Positions 26,598 to 34,806 of a stretch of 47,503 bases of DNA are shown here, one piece after another. Position 1 is the first letter of the stretch. Each line of letters begins with the position of its first letter. Below the pieces are notes generated by a model. The model was given only the letters and a program-made list of their open reading frames with translations, was not told the DNA's origin and searched no databases. This DNA comes from an uncultured Prevotellaceae bacterium. GTDB taxonomy: Bacteria; Bacteroidota; Bacteroidia; Bacteroidales; Bacteroidaceae. The translations under genes were made by a program, and so were the position numbers. The stretch covers positions 1-47,503 of the forward strand of contig ONQT01000018.1 in the NCBI GenBank assembly GCA_900320045.1. Reading direction: 5' to 3'.

Positions 26598-27029
26598 TTA
26601 ATCATTCGTAGTGAGTTTCTTCTTCAGCCTCAGCACATTCTTCCCGCCCTTATACTCATAATGCAGTTCGTCCATCAGCTGCCTCACCAGGAAGATGCCC
26701 AGTCCACCTATGGGTCGTTCCTCGGCCGACAGTGTGGTGTCCGCGTCGTCCTTTGTAGTCGGGTCGAAGGGCTTTCCGCTGTCAATGATAACGAATGCCA
26801 GACACTGGTCATCCACCGTAGCCTCCACCACCACGTCACCCTTCGTACCCTCGGGGTAGGCATAGTCCATCACGTTCACCACGGCCTCTTCGATGGCGAG
26901 GTTCATCTTCATCGTCATCGACATGTCGAAGCCGGCCTGTTCGCAGACCTCGTCCACGAAATTGTTCAGCGCCGGCACCGTCTGCACGTCGTTCGGCAGC
27001 GTAATACTCTTCTTGTAATGGTCGCCCAT
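26598..27029 (-). CDS. RsbW/SpoIIAB-like GHKL ATP-binding protein
   Basis: The 143-residue protein is a single HATPase domain of the anti-sigma kinase type: N box NLAIEEAVVNVMDYAY, G1-like IDSGKPFDP and G2-like GGLGIFLVRQLMD. Family members phosphorylate a cognate STAS protein, here presumably the product of the next gene. No PP2C/SpoIIE phosphatase gene lies beside it. Upstream (27030-27134) are an AT-rich repeat and a palindromic repeat rather than a clear -7 box, so the promoter is uncertain. Confidence 0.88.
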   Translation of the reverse strand: MGDHYKKSITLPNDVQTVPALNNFVDEVCEQAGFDMSMTMKMNLAIEEAVVNVMDYAYPEGTKGDVVVEATVDDQCLAFVIIDSGKPFDPTTKDDADTTLSAEERPIGGLGIFLVRQLMDELHYEYKGGKNVLRLKKKLTTND

Positions 27030-27060
27030 AATTATATCTCAATTATCTCAATTTCTCAAC

Positions 27061-27134
27061 ACTCCCCTCGCCTTTAAAGTTCCCCTCGCCCTTTGGAGAG
27101 GGGTCAGGGGTGAGGCCTGGGGCGGGGGTGAGGT
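27061..27134. repeat. Palindromic dispersed repeat (CCCCTC...GAGGGG with GGGGTGAGG flanks)
   Basis: On the minus strand this reads CCTCACCCCTGACCCCTC followed by the complementary GAGGGG arm, plus a second partial copy. The same element occurs at 45170-45207 and, in a shorter form, inside a gene at 39316-39350. Confidence 0.75.
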
Positions 27135-27135
27135 T

Positions 27136-27843
27136 TCAATCCTTCAGCGAGTACGTCACCGTCGTCACCACCCTCACCTTCTTGATCCACGGGGTGTTCG
27201 AGTCGCGGTCGTCAATGCTGAACTGTCCCTGGTCGGCACTGACTATTTTGTCTATCTGCGAGTGCGAGTTCTCGGCAAACTGCTGTGCCGTCTTCTCCGC
27301 ATTCTCGATAGCCTCCTGCATCATTTTCGGCTTCATCTCCTTGAACGACACATACTCATACTTGATGGGGTTCTCGTAGCCGCCGTCCACGATGGCGATG
27401 CCATCCTTCAGCAGGTCGCCCTGACGGGCAATGATGCCGCGCACCTGTTTCACCTGCTGCGACGTTACAGTGATGACGCTTGTCACGATATAGCGGTAGT
27501 TATGGTTCGTGTTGTCATATTCCCTGGCGTTCAGGTCAGCCACCTGCGGCGCATTCTCCGTCAACTCGTCAGCCTTCACACCGCTTTTCAGCAGAAAGGC
27601 CTTAATCTGCTGCTGCTTCGTGCCCACACGGTGGTACAGTTCCGGCAGGTCATTGCCCACCTCCTTCGTGACGATAGGCCACGTCACCTTGTCGGCCTCC
27701 ACCTCTCGTTCCGCCAGGCCCTTCACGTTCACCTTGCGGTCCTTGTTGGCAAAATTGTCGATACCCGCCTTGATGCACCACCCCAAGATGCAGATGCTCA
27801 CAGCAATCATAGCTGCCGCCAAAATCTGTTTGTCCTTCATCAT
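27136..27843 (-). CDS. SIMPL-domain (DUF541) periplasmic protein
   Basis: The start at MMKDKQILAAAM (27843, or the next ATG at 27840) gives about 235 residues. It has an N-terminal membrane anchor (AAAMIAVSICILGWCIKAGI), then KVNVKGLAEREVEADKVTWPI, the conserved opening strand of SIMPL/DUF541 (YggE/BP26) proteins. A helical middle and YEYVSFKEMKPKMMQEAIENA follow. Upstream in-frame codons lie across the promoter, so the longer reading is unlikely. The role is unknown; family members are linked to stress tolerance. It has its own -7 box. Confidence 0.85.
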   Translation of the reverse strand: MMKDKQILAAAMIAVSICILGWCIKAGIDNFANKDRKVNVKGLAEREVEADKVTWPIVTKEVGNDLPELYHRVGTKQQQIKAFLLKSGVKADELTENAPQVADLNAREYDNTNHNYRYIVTSVITVTSQQVKQVRGIIARQGDLLKDGIAIVDGGYENPIKYEYVSFKEMKPKMMQEAIENAEKTAQQFAENSHSQIDKIVSADQGQFSIDDRDSNTPWIKKVRVVTTVTYSLKD

Positions 27844-27880
27844 ATCTACTGAATTTATGTTGATGACTACACTTTTAGCG

Positions 27881-27889
27881 GCAAAGTTA
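27881..27889 (-). promoter_or_regulatory. -7 box of the SIMPL-domain gene
   Basis: The minus strand reads TAACTTTGC, 37 bases before ATG 27843. Confidence 0.65.
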
Positions 27890-28054
27890 CAAAAATAATT
27901 TGAAACACAAAAAGAATTCACGGAAATTATGAAAAGTTTAGGTCTGCATCACGCCTTGGCGTATGCCGCTGCGCTGAGCAGCCATCTTAATCACCTGCTC
28001 TACACCAGAAAAAAACTGAATGGTTTTGTACTTTTTAGTCAAAAAATGTTTCAA

Positions 28055-28083
28055 TGAACGATTTTTGTTAGGAAATGTAACAT
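28055..28083 (+). promoter_or_regulatory. Direct-repeat operator A (regulator's own promoter)
   Basis: TGAACGAT (28055-28062) and TGTAACAT (28076-28083) start 21 bp apart. TTTTGTTAG lies in the spacer and TGTTTCA just upstream. The second repeat ends 29 bp before the -7 box at 28113. Same geometry as operators B-E. Confidence 0.8.
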
Positions 28084-28112
28084 TATTCTTAGGAAATAAA
28101 GGAAATTATATA

Positions 28113-28121
28113 TACCTTTGC
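28113..28121 (+). promoter_or_regulatory. -7 box of the fructan regulator gene
   Basis: TACCTTTGC, full consensus, 54 bases before the ATG at 28176. No TTTG at the usual -33 spacing, in keeping with activator dependence. Confidence 0.7.
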
Positions 28122-28175
28122 ATTATCTGTTATAAAACGACTGTAAATAAAGACTACAGAACAAACGTTTCAACT

Positions 28176-29732
28176 ATGAAAAAGTACACGATGAAATGCC
28201 TGTTGATGGCTGTGGTAGCAGTGCTGCTGACAGCCTGCTCGACGGGTGGCAAGACGTACAGAATCGGTGTGTCGCAATGCGCACCGGGTGGCTGGCGCGA
28301 CAAAATCAACAACGAGATGCTGGCAGCACAGCACCTGTATGAACAGGATGTGAAGGTGAGCATCGTCACGTCATACGACGATACACAGCAGCAGATTCAT
28401 GATATTGACAGTTTGGTGGAAAGTGGCATCGACCTATTGGTGGTGGCGCCCAACGAAGCCGGTCCCATAGCGAAGGTCATTGACCGCGTGAAGGCCAAGG
28501 GCATTCCCGTCATCTGCTTTGACCGCAGCGTGGAGGGCAACAACTATACGGCTTTCATCGGTGGCAGCAACGTGGAGGCTGGCCACGCCGTGGGAGTGAA
28601 TGTGGTCGACGTAGCTCGCGGCATGGCGGGTAACGGCCACAAACCTTTCGTGCTTGAGATTACGGCACTGATGAGCTCATCGCCGGCTCGGGACCGTCAT
28701 CAGGGCTTCGCACAGGCTATGGCAGGTCACGATGAGCTGGAATATGTCTGCTATGAGGGTGATTGGAGCTCAGAGACGAGCTACCGCGTGGTGAAGGAAT
28801 ATATCGTGAACGGTCGGCGTCCAGACATCGTGTTCTGTCACAACGACGGCATGGCAACGGGTGTCTACAGGGCCGTGGTTGAGACGAAGACGGAAGGAAA
28901 GGTAAAGATTTTCGGCATTGACGGCATGCCTGGCGAGGGTCTGGACTATGTACAGTTCGGCCACCAGACGGCGAGCTACGTCTACCCCACCGGCGGCGCC
29001 GAGATTATCCGGCTGGCGCTGGACATCCTGACTGGCAAGCCCTACAAGCGTGAAACGACACTGCAGGGCATCCTGGTGGTGAAAGAGAATGCCTGGTCGG
29101 TAGCTACCACGACTGCCGAACTGATGAAACAGAATAAGGACCTGGTAACCATTCAGGACAAACTGGAGGACTATCAGGGTCTGTATAACACACAGCAGAA
29201 GGCGCTTATGGCCAGTCTGGTACTTGTCGTGCTGCTCATCATCGCCATGATCGTCATCTGGCGTGCCTACGTGCTGTCACGTCGTGCCATCCGCCAGCGT
29301 CAGGCGCTGAACGAGGAGGAGACACTGTTCTACACCAATCCCGACAGCCGTGCACTGCGCCAGGTGTTCAAGACTCCTGCCGACGAAGTGCCTGCACCGC
29401 GCTCGCAGGACACCATCTTTGCCGAGACGCTGAACGAGGCCATACGCCAGCACATGTCGAACCCGAACCTGAAGATGGACGACCTGGGCGAGCAGGTAGG
29501 ACTGAGCCGTGTGCAGTTGTACCGCAAGGTGAAGGCCATCACGGGTCTGACGCCTGTGGAACTGCTGCGCCAGATGCGACTGGGTCAGGGCTACGTGCTG
29601 CTGACAACTACCAACAAAACGGTGCAGGAGATTGCCTTCGAGGTAGGTTTCGGTACGCCGGGCTATTTCTCGAAGTGTTTCCGCCAACAATACGGCAAAT
29701 ACCCCATGGAAGTAAGAAATGGACAAAATTGA
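28176..29732 (+). CDS. Kinase-less transmembrane regulator: periplasmic sugar-binding domain, TM, AraC domain
   Basis: The 518-residue protein begins MKKYTMKCLLMAVV with a signal/lipobox LLTAC. Residues 25-330 are a RbsB/LacI-type sugar-binding domain (YRIGVSQCAPGGWRDKIN, DLLVVAPNEAG, VICFDRSVEGNNYTAFIGG, IVFCHNDGMATGVYRAV, FGIDGMPGEG). This closely matches the sensor type of BT1754, the fructose-sensing hybrid two-component protein of B. thetaiotaomicron. A single span follows at about 343-365 (LVLVVLLIIAMIVIW), then only about 45 linker residues, then an AraC HTH (LKMDDLGEQVGLSRVQLYRKV, VQEIAFEVGFGTPGYFSKCF). No HisKA, HATPase or receiver domain is present. It likely binds fructose and activates the five operator-bearing promoters directly, including its own. 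ATG 28176 was chosen for the signal peptide. Confidence 0.9.
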   Translation: MKKYTMKCLLMAVVAVLLTACSTGGKTYRIGVSQCAPGGWRDKINNEMLAAQHLYEQDVKVSIVTSYDDTQQQIHDIDSLVESGIDLLVVAPNEAGPIAKVIDRVKAKGIPVICFDRSVEGNNYTAFIGGSNVEAGHAVGVNVVDVARGMAGNGHKPFVLEITALMSSSPARDRHQGFAQAMAGHDELEYVCYEGDWSSETSYRVVKEYIVNGRRPDIVFCHNDGMATGVYRAVVETKTEGKVKIFGIDGMPGEGLDYVQFGHQTASYVYPTGGAEIIRLALDILTGKPYKRETTLQGILVVKENAWSVATTTAELMKQNKDLVTIQDKLEDYQGLYNTQQKALMASLVLVVLLIIAMIVIWRAYVLSRRAIRQRQALNEEETLFYTNPDSRALRQVFKTPADEVPAPRSQDTIFAETLNEAIRQHMSNPNLKMDDLGEQVGLSRVQLYRKVKAITGLTPVELLRQMRLGQGYVLLTTTNKTVQEIAFEVGFGTPGYFSKCFRQQYGKYPMEVRNGQN

Positions 29733-29755
29733 CATAATAGTCAACAATTGTTCCA

Positions 29756-29784
29756 TGAAACATAATTGTTAAAGAGTGAACGAT
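29756..29784 (+). promoter_or_regulatory. Direct-repeat operator B (susC promoter)
   Basis: TGAAACAT (29756-29763) and TGAACGAT (29777-29784) are 21 bp apart; the second ends 29 bp before the -7 box at 29814. TTGTTCCA precedes the first repeat. Confidence 0.8.
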
Positions 29785-29805
29785 ATTTGCTAATCGTTCA
29801 CTCTT
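29772..29805. repeat. 13-bp perfect inverted repeat overlapping operator B
   Basis: AAGAGTGAACGAT (29772-29784) and its exact complement ATCGTTCACTCTT (29793-29805) flank 8 bases. It could be an additional inverted half-site next to the promoter, a weak terminator/attenuator hairpin in read-through RNA from the regulator gene, or both. Confidence 0.7.
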
Positions 29806-29813
29806 AACTTTAG

Positions 29814-29822
29814 TAACTTTGC
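29814..29822 (+). promoter_or_regulatory. -7 box of the susC operon
   Basis: TAACTTTGC, full consensus, 32 bases before the susC start at 29855. Confidence 0.75.
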
Positions 29823-29854
29823 GCCCACAAATCACATAGTTACTAACCAATTAA

Positions 29855-32800
29855 ATGCAAATGCAAATGAAACACATGAAAAGATTCATTCTGAGTTTCT
29901 CGATGCTCCTGCTGTGTAATATGATAATGTACGCGCAGGAAGCCATCACCGGCACCGTCGTCGACCCAAGCGGCGAACCGATTATCGGTGCTACCGTGAT
30001 GGAGAAGGGAACGTCGAACGGTACGGTGACGGACTTCGACGGAAATTTCAAGTTGAAGGTGCAGGCTGGCAAAACATTGCTGGTAACCTACATCGGCTAC
30101 GACGTCCAGGAACTTCGTGCCGCCGACGGCATGAAGGTGACGTTAGCCGAGAGCTCCACGACACTGAACGAGGTGGTGGTGACAGGTTATACCAGCCAGC
30201 GCAAGGCCGACCTGACTGGAGCCGTCTCGGTAGTCAGTGTTGCCGAACTCTCCAAGCAGAACGAGAACAACCCGATGAAGGCCCTGCAGGGTCGTGTGCC
30301 GGGTATGAACATCTCCGCAGACGGTAACCTGGCCGGTGCTGCCACGGTACGTATTCGTGGTGAGGGTACGCTAAACTCGGGTGTAGACCCTCTGTACATC
30401 ATCGACGGTGTGCCTACCACGTCGGGAATGCACGAGTTGAATGGTAATGATATTGAAAGCATCCAGGTACTGAAGGATGCCGCCTCAGCATCTATCTATG
30501 GTTCGCGTGCTGCCAACGGTGTCATCATTATCACCACAAAGAAGGGCAAGGACGGCAAGGTGAAGGTCAACTTCGACAGCAGTATTGCCGCTTCGTTCTA
30601 TGCCCACAAGATTGAGACCATGAACGCCCAGCAGTGGGGCCGCGCTTTCTGGCAGGCCAACGTCAACGACGGTATGGACCCCAACGCCAATCCCTTGGGC
30701 TATCGCTTCAACTGGGGCGTTGACGGCAACGGTGTCCCCGTGCTGAACGACGTCAAGATGAATATGTTCCTGGACGAGGGTGCTACGGTACGCTCAGCCG
30801 ATACCGACTGGTTCGACCAGGTGACACGCACAGGTGTGGTACAGCAGTACAACCTGTCCGTGAGCAACGGCAACGAGAAGGGTAACAGTTTCTTCTCTAT
30901 CGGCTACTACGACAACAAAGGTACCATCAAGGACACGCAGTTCAGCCGTCTGTCTGCCCGCGCCAATGCTGACTACAAGCTGTTCGACGGCAAGGTGGTC
31001 ATCGGTGAGAACTTTACCATCAACCGCACGAAGGGTGTCGATGCACCGGGAAACATCCTGGCCAACTCCCTGCAGTTCAACCCGAACTTCCCCATCTATG
31101 CTGAGAATGGAGAGTATGCTCAGGCCTTAGGTGCCTACTCGGAGCGTGAGAACCCGATGAGCATCCTGGCCAACAACAGAGATAACGAATACACCATGTG
31201 GCGCATGTTCGGCGATGCTCACCTGAGCATTACGCCCATCAAGAACCTGACATTGCGCACCACCTTGGGTCTGGACTACTCACAGAAGAAGCAGCGCTTC
31301 TTCACCTACCCCATTGCCAACGGTAAGGTAACGCGCACCGAGACGGCTGCCGAGAGTAAGCAGGAACACTGGATGCGCTGGATGTGGAACGCCATTGCCA
31401 CCTACAACCTGGAGATGGGTCTGCACCGTGGCGACGCCATGATCGGTATGGAGGTCAACCGCGAGAACTACGACTGGAACAGTTCCAAGCGCTACGACCT
31501 GGCCATTCTGAATACCGACTTCATGTGGCCCTCAGCCGGTAGTGGCCGCCAGCTGGCCCAAGGCTCCGGCAGCGGCTACTCACTGGTATCGTTCTTCGGA
31601 AAGATCAACTACACGTATGCCGACCGCTATATGGCTTCGTTCACGCTTCGCCGTGACGGTTCCAGCCGATTCGGTGTCAATAACCAGTATGGTACCTTCC
31701 CCTCCGTCAGTGCCGGTTGGCGCATCAGCCAGGAGCAGTTCATGCAGCCCACCAGAAGCTGGCTCGACGATTTGAAGATTCGCTATTCTTGGGGTAAGAC
31801 CGGTAACCAGGCCATCGACAACATGGCCCGCTACACGCTCTACAAGCCCGTAACGTCTACCGGCCTGTGGGAAAGCGGAGAAGCCGGTTCGGCCTACGAC
31901 ATTGGCGGCACCAACGGCGGTGGCCAGCTGAACAACGGTTATGTCCGCACACAGCGCGGCAATGAGGACATCAAGTGGGAAACGACTACCCAGCACAACA
32001 TCGGTGTTGACTTCGCCGTGCTGCGCAACGAGGTATATGGTAGCTTCGACTGGTTCCACAAGAAGACCACCGACATCTTGCTGTTCATGGAGGGTATCGG
32101 TTCCATGGGTGAAGGCAGTGGCCAGTTTGTCAACGCCGGTGAGATGAAGAACGTCGGTTGGGAATTCTCCATCGGCTACCGTCACAAGCTGAAGAACGGT
32201 TTCTCATGGGACATCAACGGTAACATCAGCCGCTACACCAACGAGATTACCAAACTGCCGCAGACAGTGATTGCCAACGGTAAGTTCGGTGGTAACAGTA
32301 AGATGAGCGTCATCGGACACGCCAAGGGTTCTATCGTAGGCTATGTAGCCGATGGTATCTTCAAGAGCCAGGCCGAGATTGACAACCACGCCTATCAGGA
32401 GGGTGCTGGCGTAGGCCGTATCCGCTGGAAGGACATCAACGGCGACGGCAAGATTACCGAGGACGACCAGACCTGGATCTACAACCCCGTTCCCGACTTC
32501 ACGTGGGGTCTGAACATCTACCTGCAGTATAAGGACTGGGACTTCACCATGTTCTGGCAGGGCGTGCAGGGTGTTGACGCCAACTACGACGAGGTACGCC
32601 GCGTGAAGACGCAGACCGACCTCTGGGCCAGCAGCCATCCCGACTGTAACGTGCCTTACCTGAACAAGGGTACCCGCCTGCTCGATGCATGGACTCCGCA
32701 GAACCCTGATAGCGATATCCCCGCACTGACAACGAGCGACAAGAACAACGAAGGACGTATCTCCACGTACTATGTAGAGAGCGGTTCATTCGCCAAGCTG

Positions 32801-32998
32801 CGCACCGTACAGTTAGGCTACAACGTGCCTAAGAGCTTTGTCCAGAAGCTCATGCTGGAACGTCTGCGCCTCTACGTCTCAGCCCAGAACCTACTGACCA
32901 TCAAGAGCGGTAAGTTCACCGGTGCCGATCCTGAGAATCCTGGATTCAACTATCCTATTCCTATTAACCTCACCTTCGGTCTCAATGTCTCATTCTAA
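29855..32998 (+). CDS. SusC-family TonB-dependent outer-membrane fructan importer
   Basis: The 1047-residue protein (1040 if translation starts at ATG 29876, nearer the signal peptide) has a signal ending YAQ and a carboxypeptidase-like regulatory domain (ITGTVVDPSGEPIIGATV). A TonB box region, a plug (LQGRVPGMNISADG, VRIRGEGTLNSGVDPLYIIDGVP, ILKDA-type VLKDAASASIYGSRAANGVI) and a 22-strand barrel follow, ending LTFGLNVSF. It would import fructo-oligosaccharides across the outer membrane, powered by TonB/ExbBD, with the SusD protein as lid. It heads the operon susC-susD-DUF4960-GH32 and is preceded by operator B. Confidence 0.95.
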   Translation: MQMQMKHMKRFILSFSMLLLCNMIMYAQEAITGTVVDPSGEPIIGATVMEKGTSNGTVTDFDGNFKLKVQAGKTLLVTYIGYDVQELRAADGMKVTLAESSTTLNEVVVTGYTSQRKADLTGAVSVVSVAELSKQNENNPMKALQGRVPGMNISADGNLAGAATVRIRGEGTLNSGVDPLYIIDGVPTTSGMHELNGNDIESIQVLKDAASASIYGSRAANGVIIITTKKGKDGKVKVNFDSSIAASFYAHKIETMNAQQWGRAFWQANVNDGMDPNANPLGYRFNWGVDGNGVPVLNDVKMNMFLDEGATVRSADTDWFDQVTRTGVVQQYNLSVSNGNEKGNSFFSIGYYDNKGTIKDTQFSRLSARANADYKLFDGKVVIGENFTINRTKGVDAPGNILANSLQFNPNFPIYAENGEYAQALGAYSERENPMSILANNRDNEYTMWRMFGDAHLSITPIKNLTLRTTLGLDYSQKKQRFFTYPIANGKVTRTETAAESKQEHWMRWMWNAIATYNLEMGLHRGDAMIGMEVNRENYDWNSSKRYDLAILNTDFMWPSAGSGRQLAQGSGSGYSLVSFFGKINYTYADRYMASFTLRRDGSSRFGVNNQYGTFPSVSAGWRISQEQFMQPTRSWLDDLKIRYSWGKTGNQAIDNMARYTLYKPVTSTGLWESGEAGSAYDIGGTNGGGQLNNGYVRTQRGNEDIKWETTTQHNIGVDFAVLRNEVYGSFDWFHKKTTDILLFMEGIGSMGEGSGQFVNAGEMKNVGWEFSIGYRHKLKNGFSWDINGNISRYTNEITKLPQTVIANGKFGGNSKMSVIGHAKGSIVGYVADGIFKSQAEIDNHAYQEGAGVGRIRWKDINGDGKITEDDQTWIYNPVPDFTWGLNIYLQYKDWDFTMFWQGVQGVDANYDEVRRVKTQTDLWASSHPDCNVPYLNKGTRLLDAWTPQNPDSDIPALTTSDKNNEGRISTYYVESGSFAKLRTVQLGYNVPKSFVQKLMLERLRLYVSAQNLLTIKSGKFTGADPENPGFNYPIPINLTFGLNVSF

Positions 32999-33011
32999 AA
33001 ATATCGCCATT

Positions 33012-34769
33012 ATGAAAATCAAGAATATCATATACAGTTGCTTCGTTTGTAGCAGCATGATGCTGGCACTGACTGCCTGCAGCGACTTCCTGGACGAGCA
33101 GAAGCCTCAAGGCATGCTGACACAGAACGAGGTGAAAGACCCCAAGTATGTGGACGACGTCATCGTGTCGGCATACGCCGGTCTGGTGTCCATCGAGGAC
33201 ATGAACGCATCGTTCTCCCTGTGGAACTACGACACACGCTCGGACGACGCCTACGTAGGAGGCTCGAACTTCTCTGACGGTGAGCCGTTCCACCACTTGG
33301 AGCTGGGTACGGGTATCATGACTACCGACTGGCCCTTCTCGTCTATCTGGAACAAGTTTTATAAGTACCTGTCGCGCGTCAGCCTGTCCATCGATATGCT
33401 GAACGAGGCCGACCAGAGCAGCCCTGTCATTCAGCAGCGTCTGGCTGAGATGAAGTTCCTCCGTGCCTACGGACACTTCCAGCTGAAGCGCCTGTTCAAG
33501 AAGATTCCCTTCGTCAACAAGCCCAACATGACGGACGAGGACTATAACAACCTGTCGAACACGGAGTACACCAACGACGAGGGCTGGCAGCAGATTATCA
33601 ACGACCTGGTGGCCGCCTACAACGTGCTGCCTGCCAAGCAGACTGAGAAGGGACGCCCCACGAAGGCTGCCGCTGCCGCTTTCCTGGCCAAGGTTTACCT
33701 CTACAAGGCCTATCATCAGGACAATGCCAACAGCAACAAAGTGACCAGCATCAACGCTGACGATCTGCAGAAGGTGGTTGACTACACCACCCTGTCGACC
33801 TTTACCTCAGCCGGCTACAATCTCGAAGCCGACCTGCACAGCAACTTTCGTCCCGAGGAAGCCTACGAGAATGGTATGGAGAGCATCTGGGCCATCCAGT
33901 ACTCCAAGAACGACGGTACGGAGTATGGCAACCTGAACTTCTCGAACCGTCTGATTGTTCCCTGCATCCCCAAGGTGCACGACTCCGGTAACGACTTCTA
34001 CAAGCCCTCCCACAACCTGGTAGACGCCTATCGTACCACGAGCGACGGTCTGCCCAGACTGGACGACTTCGATGCGAAGGACTATGAGGTAGGTGCTGCC
34101 GAGACCGTTGACCCCCGTCTGTTTGTCACCGTTGGTATGCCTGGCACTCCTTATATGTTCAACACCAACTACATGATAGCCAAGACCGATACCTGGAGTC
34201 GTGCCGGTAAGGGAACTTACGGCTGGAACGTATCACTGAAGCAGAATGTAGACCCCGCCCTGACGAACGTCTATCTCTTCAATGCCGACAACCAGTGGGC
34301 CAGCTCGATGAACCGCGTCGTCTTCCGCTATGCCGACGTGCTGCTGATGCGCGCCGAGGCCCTGATACAGCTGAACCGCGTCCCCGAGGCCATTCCCCTC
34401 ATCAATCAGGTTCGCCAGCGTGCTGCTGATATGATTACCAACAGTGTCGTTGCAAGCTATCGCGTCAAGTATGCTATCCTCTACGCTGTAGGCCTGTACA
34501 AGGGAACCTATACCAAGGAAGAGGCCATGAAGATGCTGAAGATGGAGCGTCGTCTGGAACTCGCTATGGAGAGCGAGCGCTTCTTCGACCTGGTGCGCTG
34601 GGGCGATGCCGAAAGTGTCATCAACCACTTCTACATCCAGGAAGGCAAGACCATGTCATTCCTCGCCGGTGCTCACTTCACAGCTGACAAGAACGAATAT
34701 GTGCCTATACCTTATGAGCAGATTTCAGCCTCTAACGGACACTATACGCAGAACTGCGGATGGCAATGA
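33012..34769 (+). CDS. SusD-family surface glycan-binding lipoprotein
   Basis: The start at MKIKNIIYS (33012) gives 585 residues with lipobox LALTAC followed by SDFLDEQ, the usual mature N terminus of SusD proteins. Conserved SusD elements include FLRAYGHFQLKRLFKKIPFV, AAAAFLAKVYLYKAY, VVFRYADVLLMRAEALIQLN and the C-terminal RRLELAMESERFFDLVRWGD. It forms the lid of the SusC pore and captures the fructan chain at the cell surface. It starts 13 bases after the susC stop. Specificity cannot be read from sequence alone but is set by context. Confidence 0.95.
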   Translation: MKIKNIIYSCFVCSSMMLALTACSDFLDEQKPQGMLTQNEVKDPKYVDDVIVSAYAGLVSIEDMNASFSLWNYDTRSDDAYVGGSNFSDGEPFHHLELGTGIMTTDWPFSSIWNKFYKYLSRVSLSIDMLNEADQSSPVIQQRLAEMKFLRAYGHFQLKRLFKKIPFVNKPNMTDEDYNNLSNTEYTNDEGWQQIINDLVAAYNVLPAKQTEKGRPTKAAAAAFLAKVYLYKAYHQDNANSNKVTSINADDLQKVVDYTTLSTFTSAGYNLEADLHSNFRPEEAYENGMESIWAIQYSKNDGTEYGNLNFSNRLIVPCIPKVHDSGNDFYKPSHNLVDAYRTTSDGLPRLDDFDAKDYEVGAAETVDPRLFVTVGMPGTPYMFNTNYMIAKTDTWSRAGKGTYGWNVSLKQNVDPALTNVYLFNADNQWASSMNRVVFRYADVLLMRAEALIQLNRVPEAIPLINQVRQRAADMITNSVVASYRVKYAILYAVGLYKGTYTKEEAMKMLKMERRLELAMESERFFDLVRWGDAESVINHFYIQEGKTMSFLAGAHFTADKNEYVPIPYEQISASNGHYTQNCGWQ

Positions 34770-34806
34770 GAATAATGGATAATTGACAATTGATCATTGA
34801 TAATTA
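34767..34806 (+). repeat. AT-rich dispersed repeat between susD and the DUF4960 gene
   Basis: GATAATTGACAATTGATCATTGATAATTATG fragments of the AATTGATAATT repeat type fill the 36-base gap and run into the next ATG. No RBS or promoter was recognised in it. Confidence 0.6.

Noticed and set aside
27061-27134. Possible CRISPR or riboswitch in the GC-rich block before the RsbW-like gene
   Set aside because: There are no regularly spaced direct repeats; the block matches the dispersed palindromic repeat found twice more in the window.
28176-29732. Regulator as a frameshifted or truncated hybrid two-component system
   Set aside because: Sensor, span, linker and AraC domain are in one continuous frame, no kinase-like sequence was found in the surrounding frames, and the AraC domain is well conserved.
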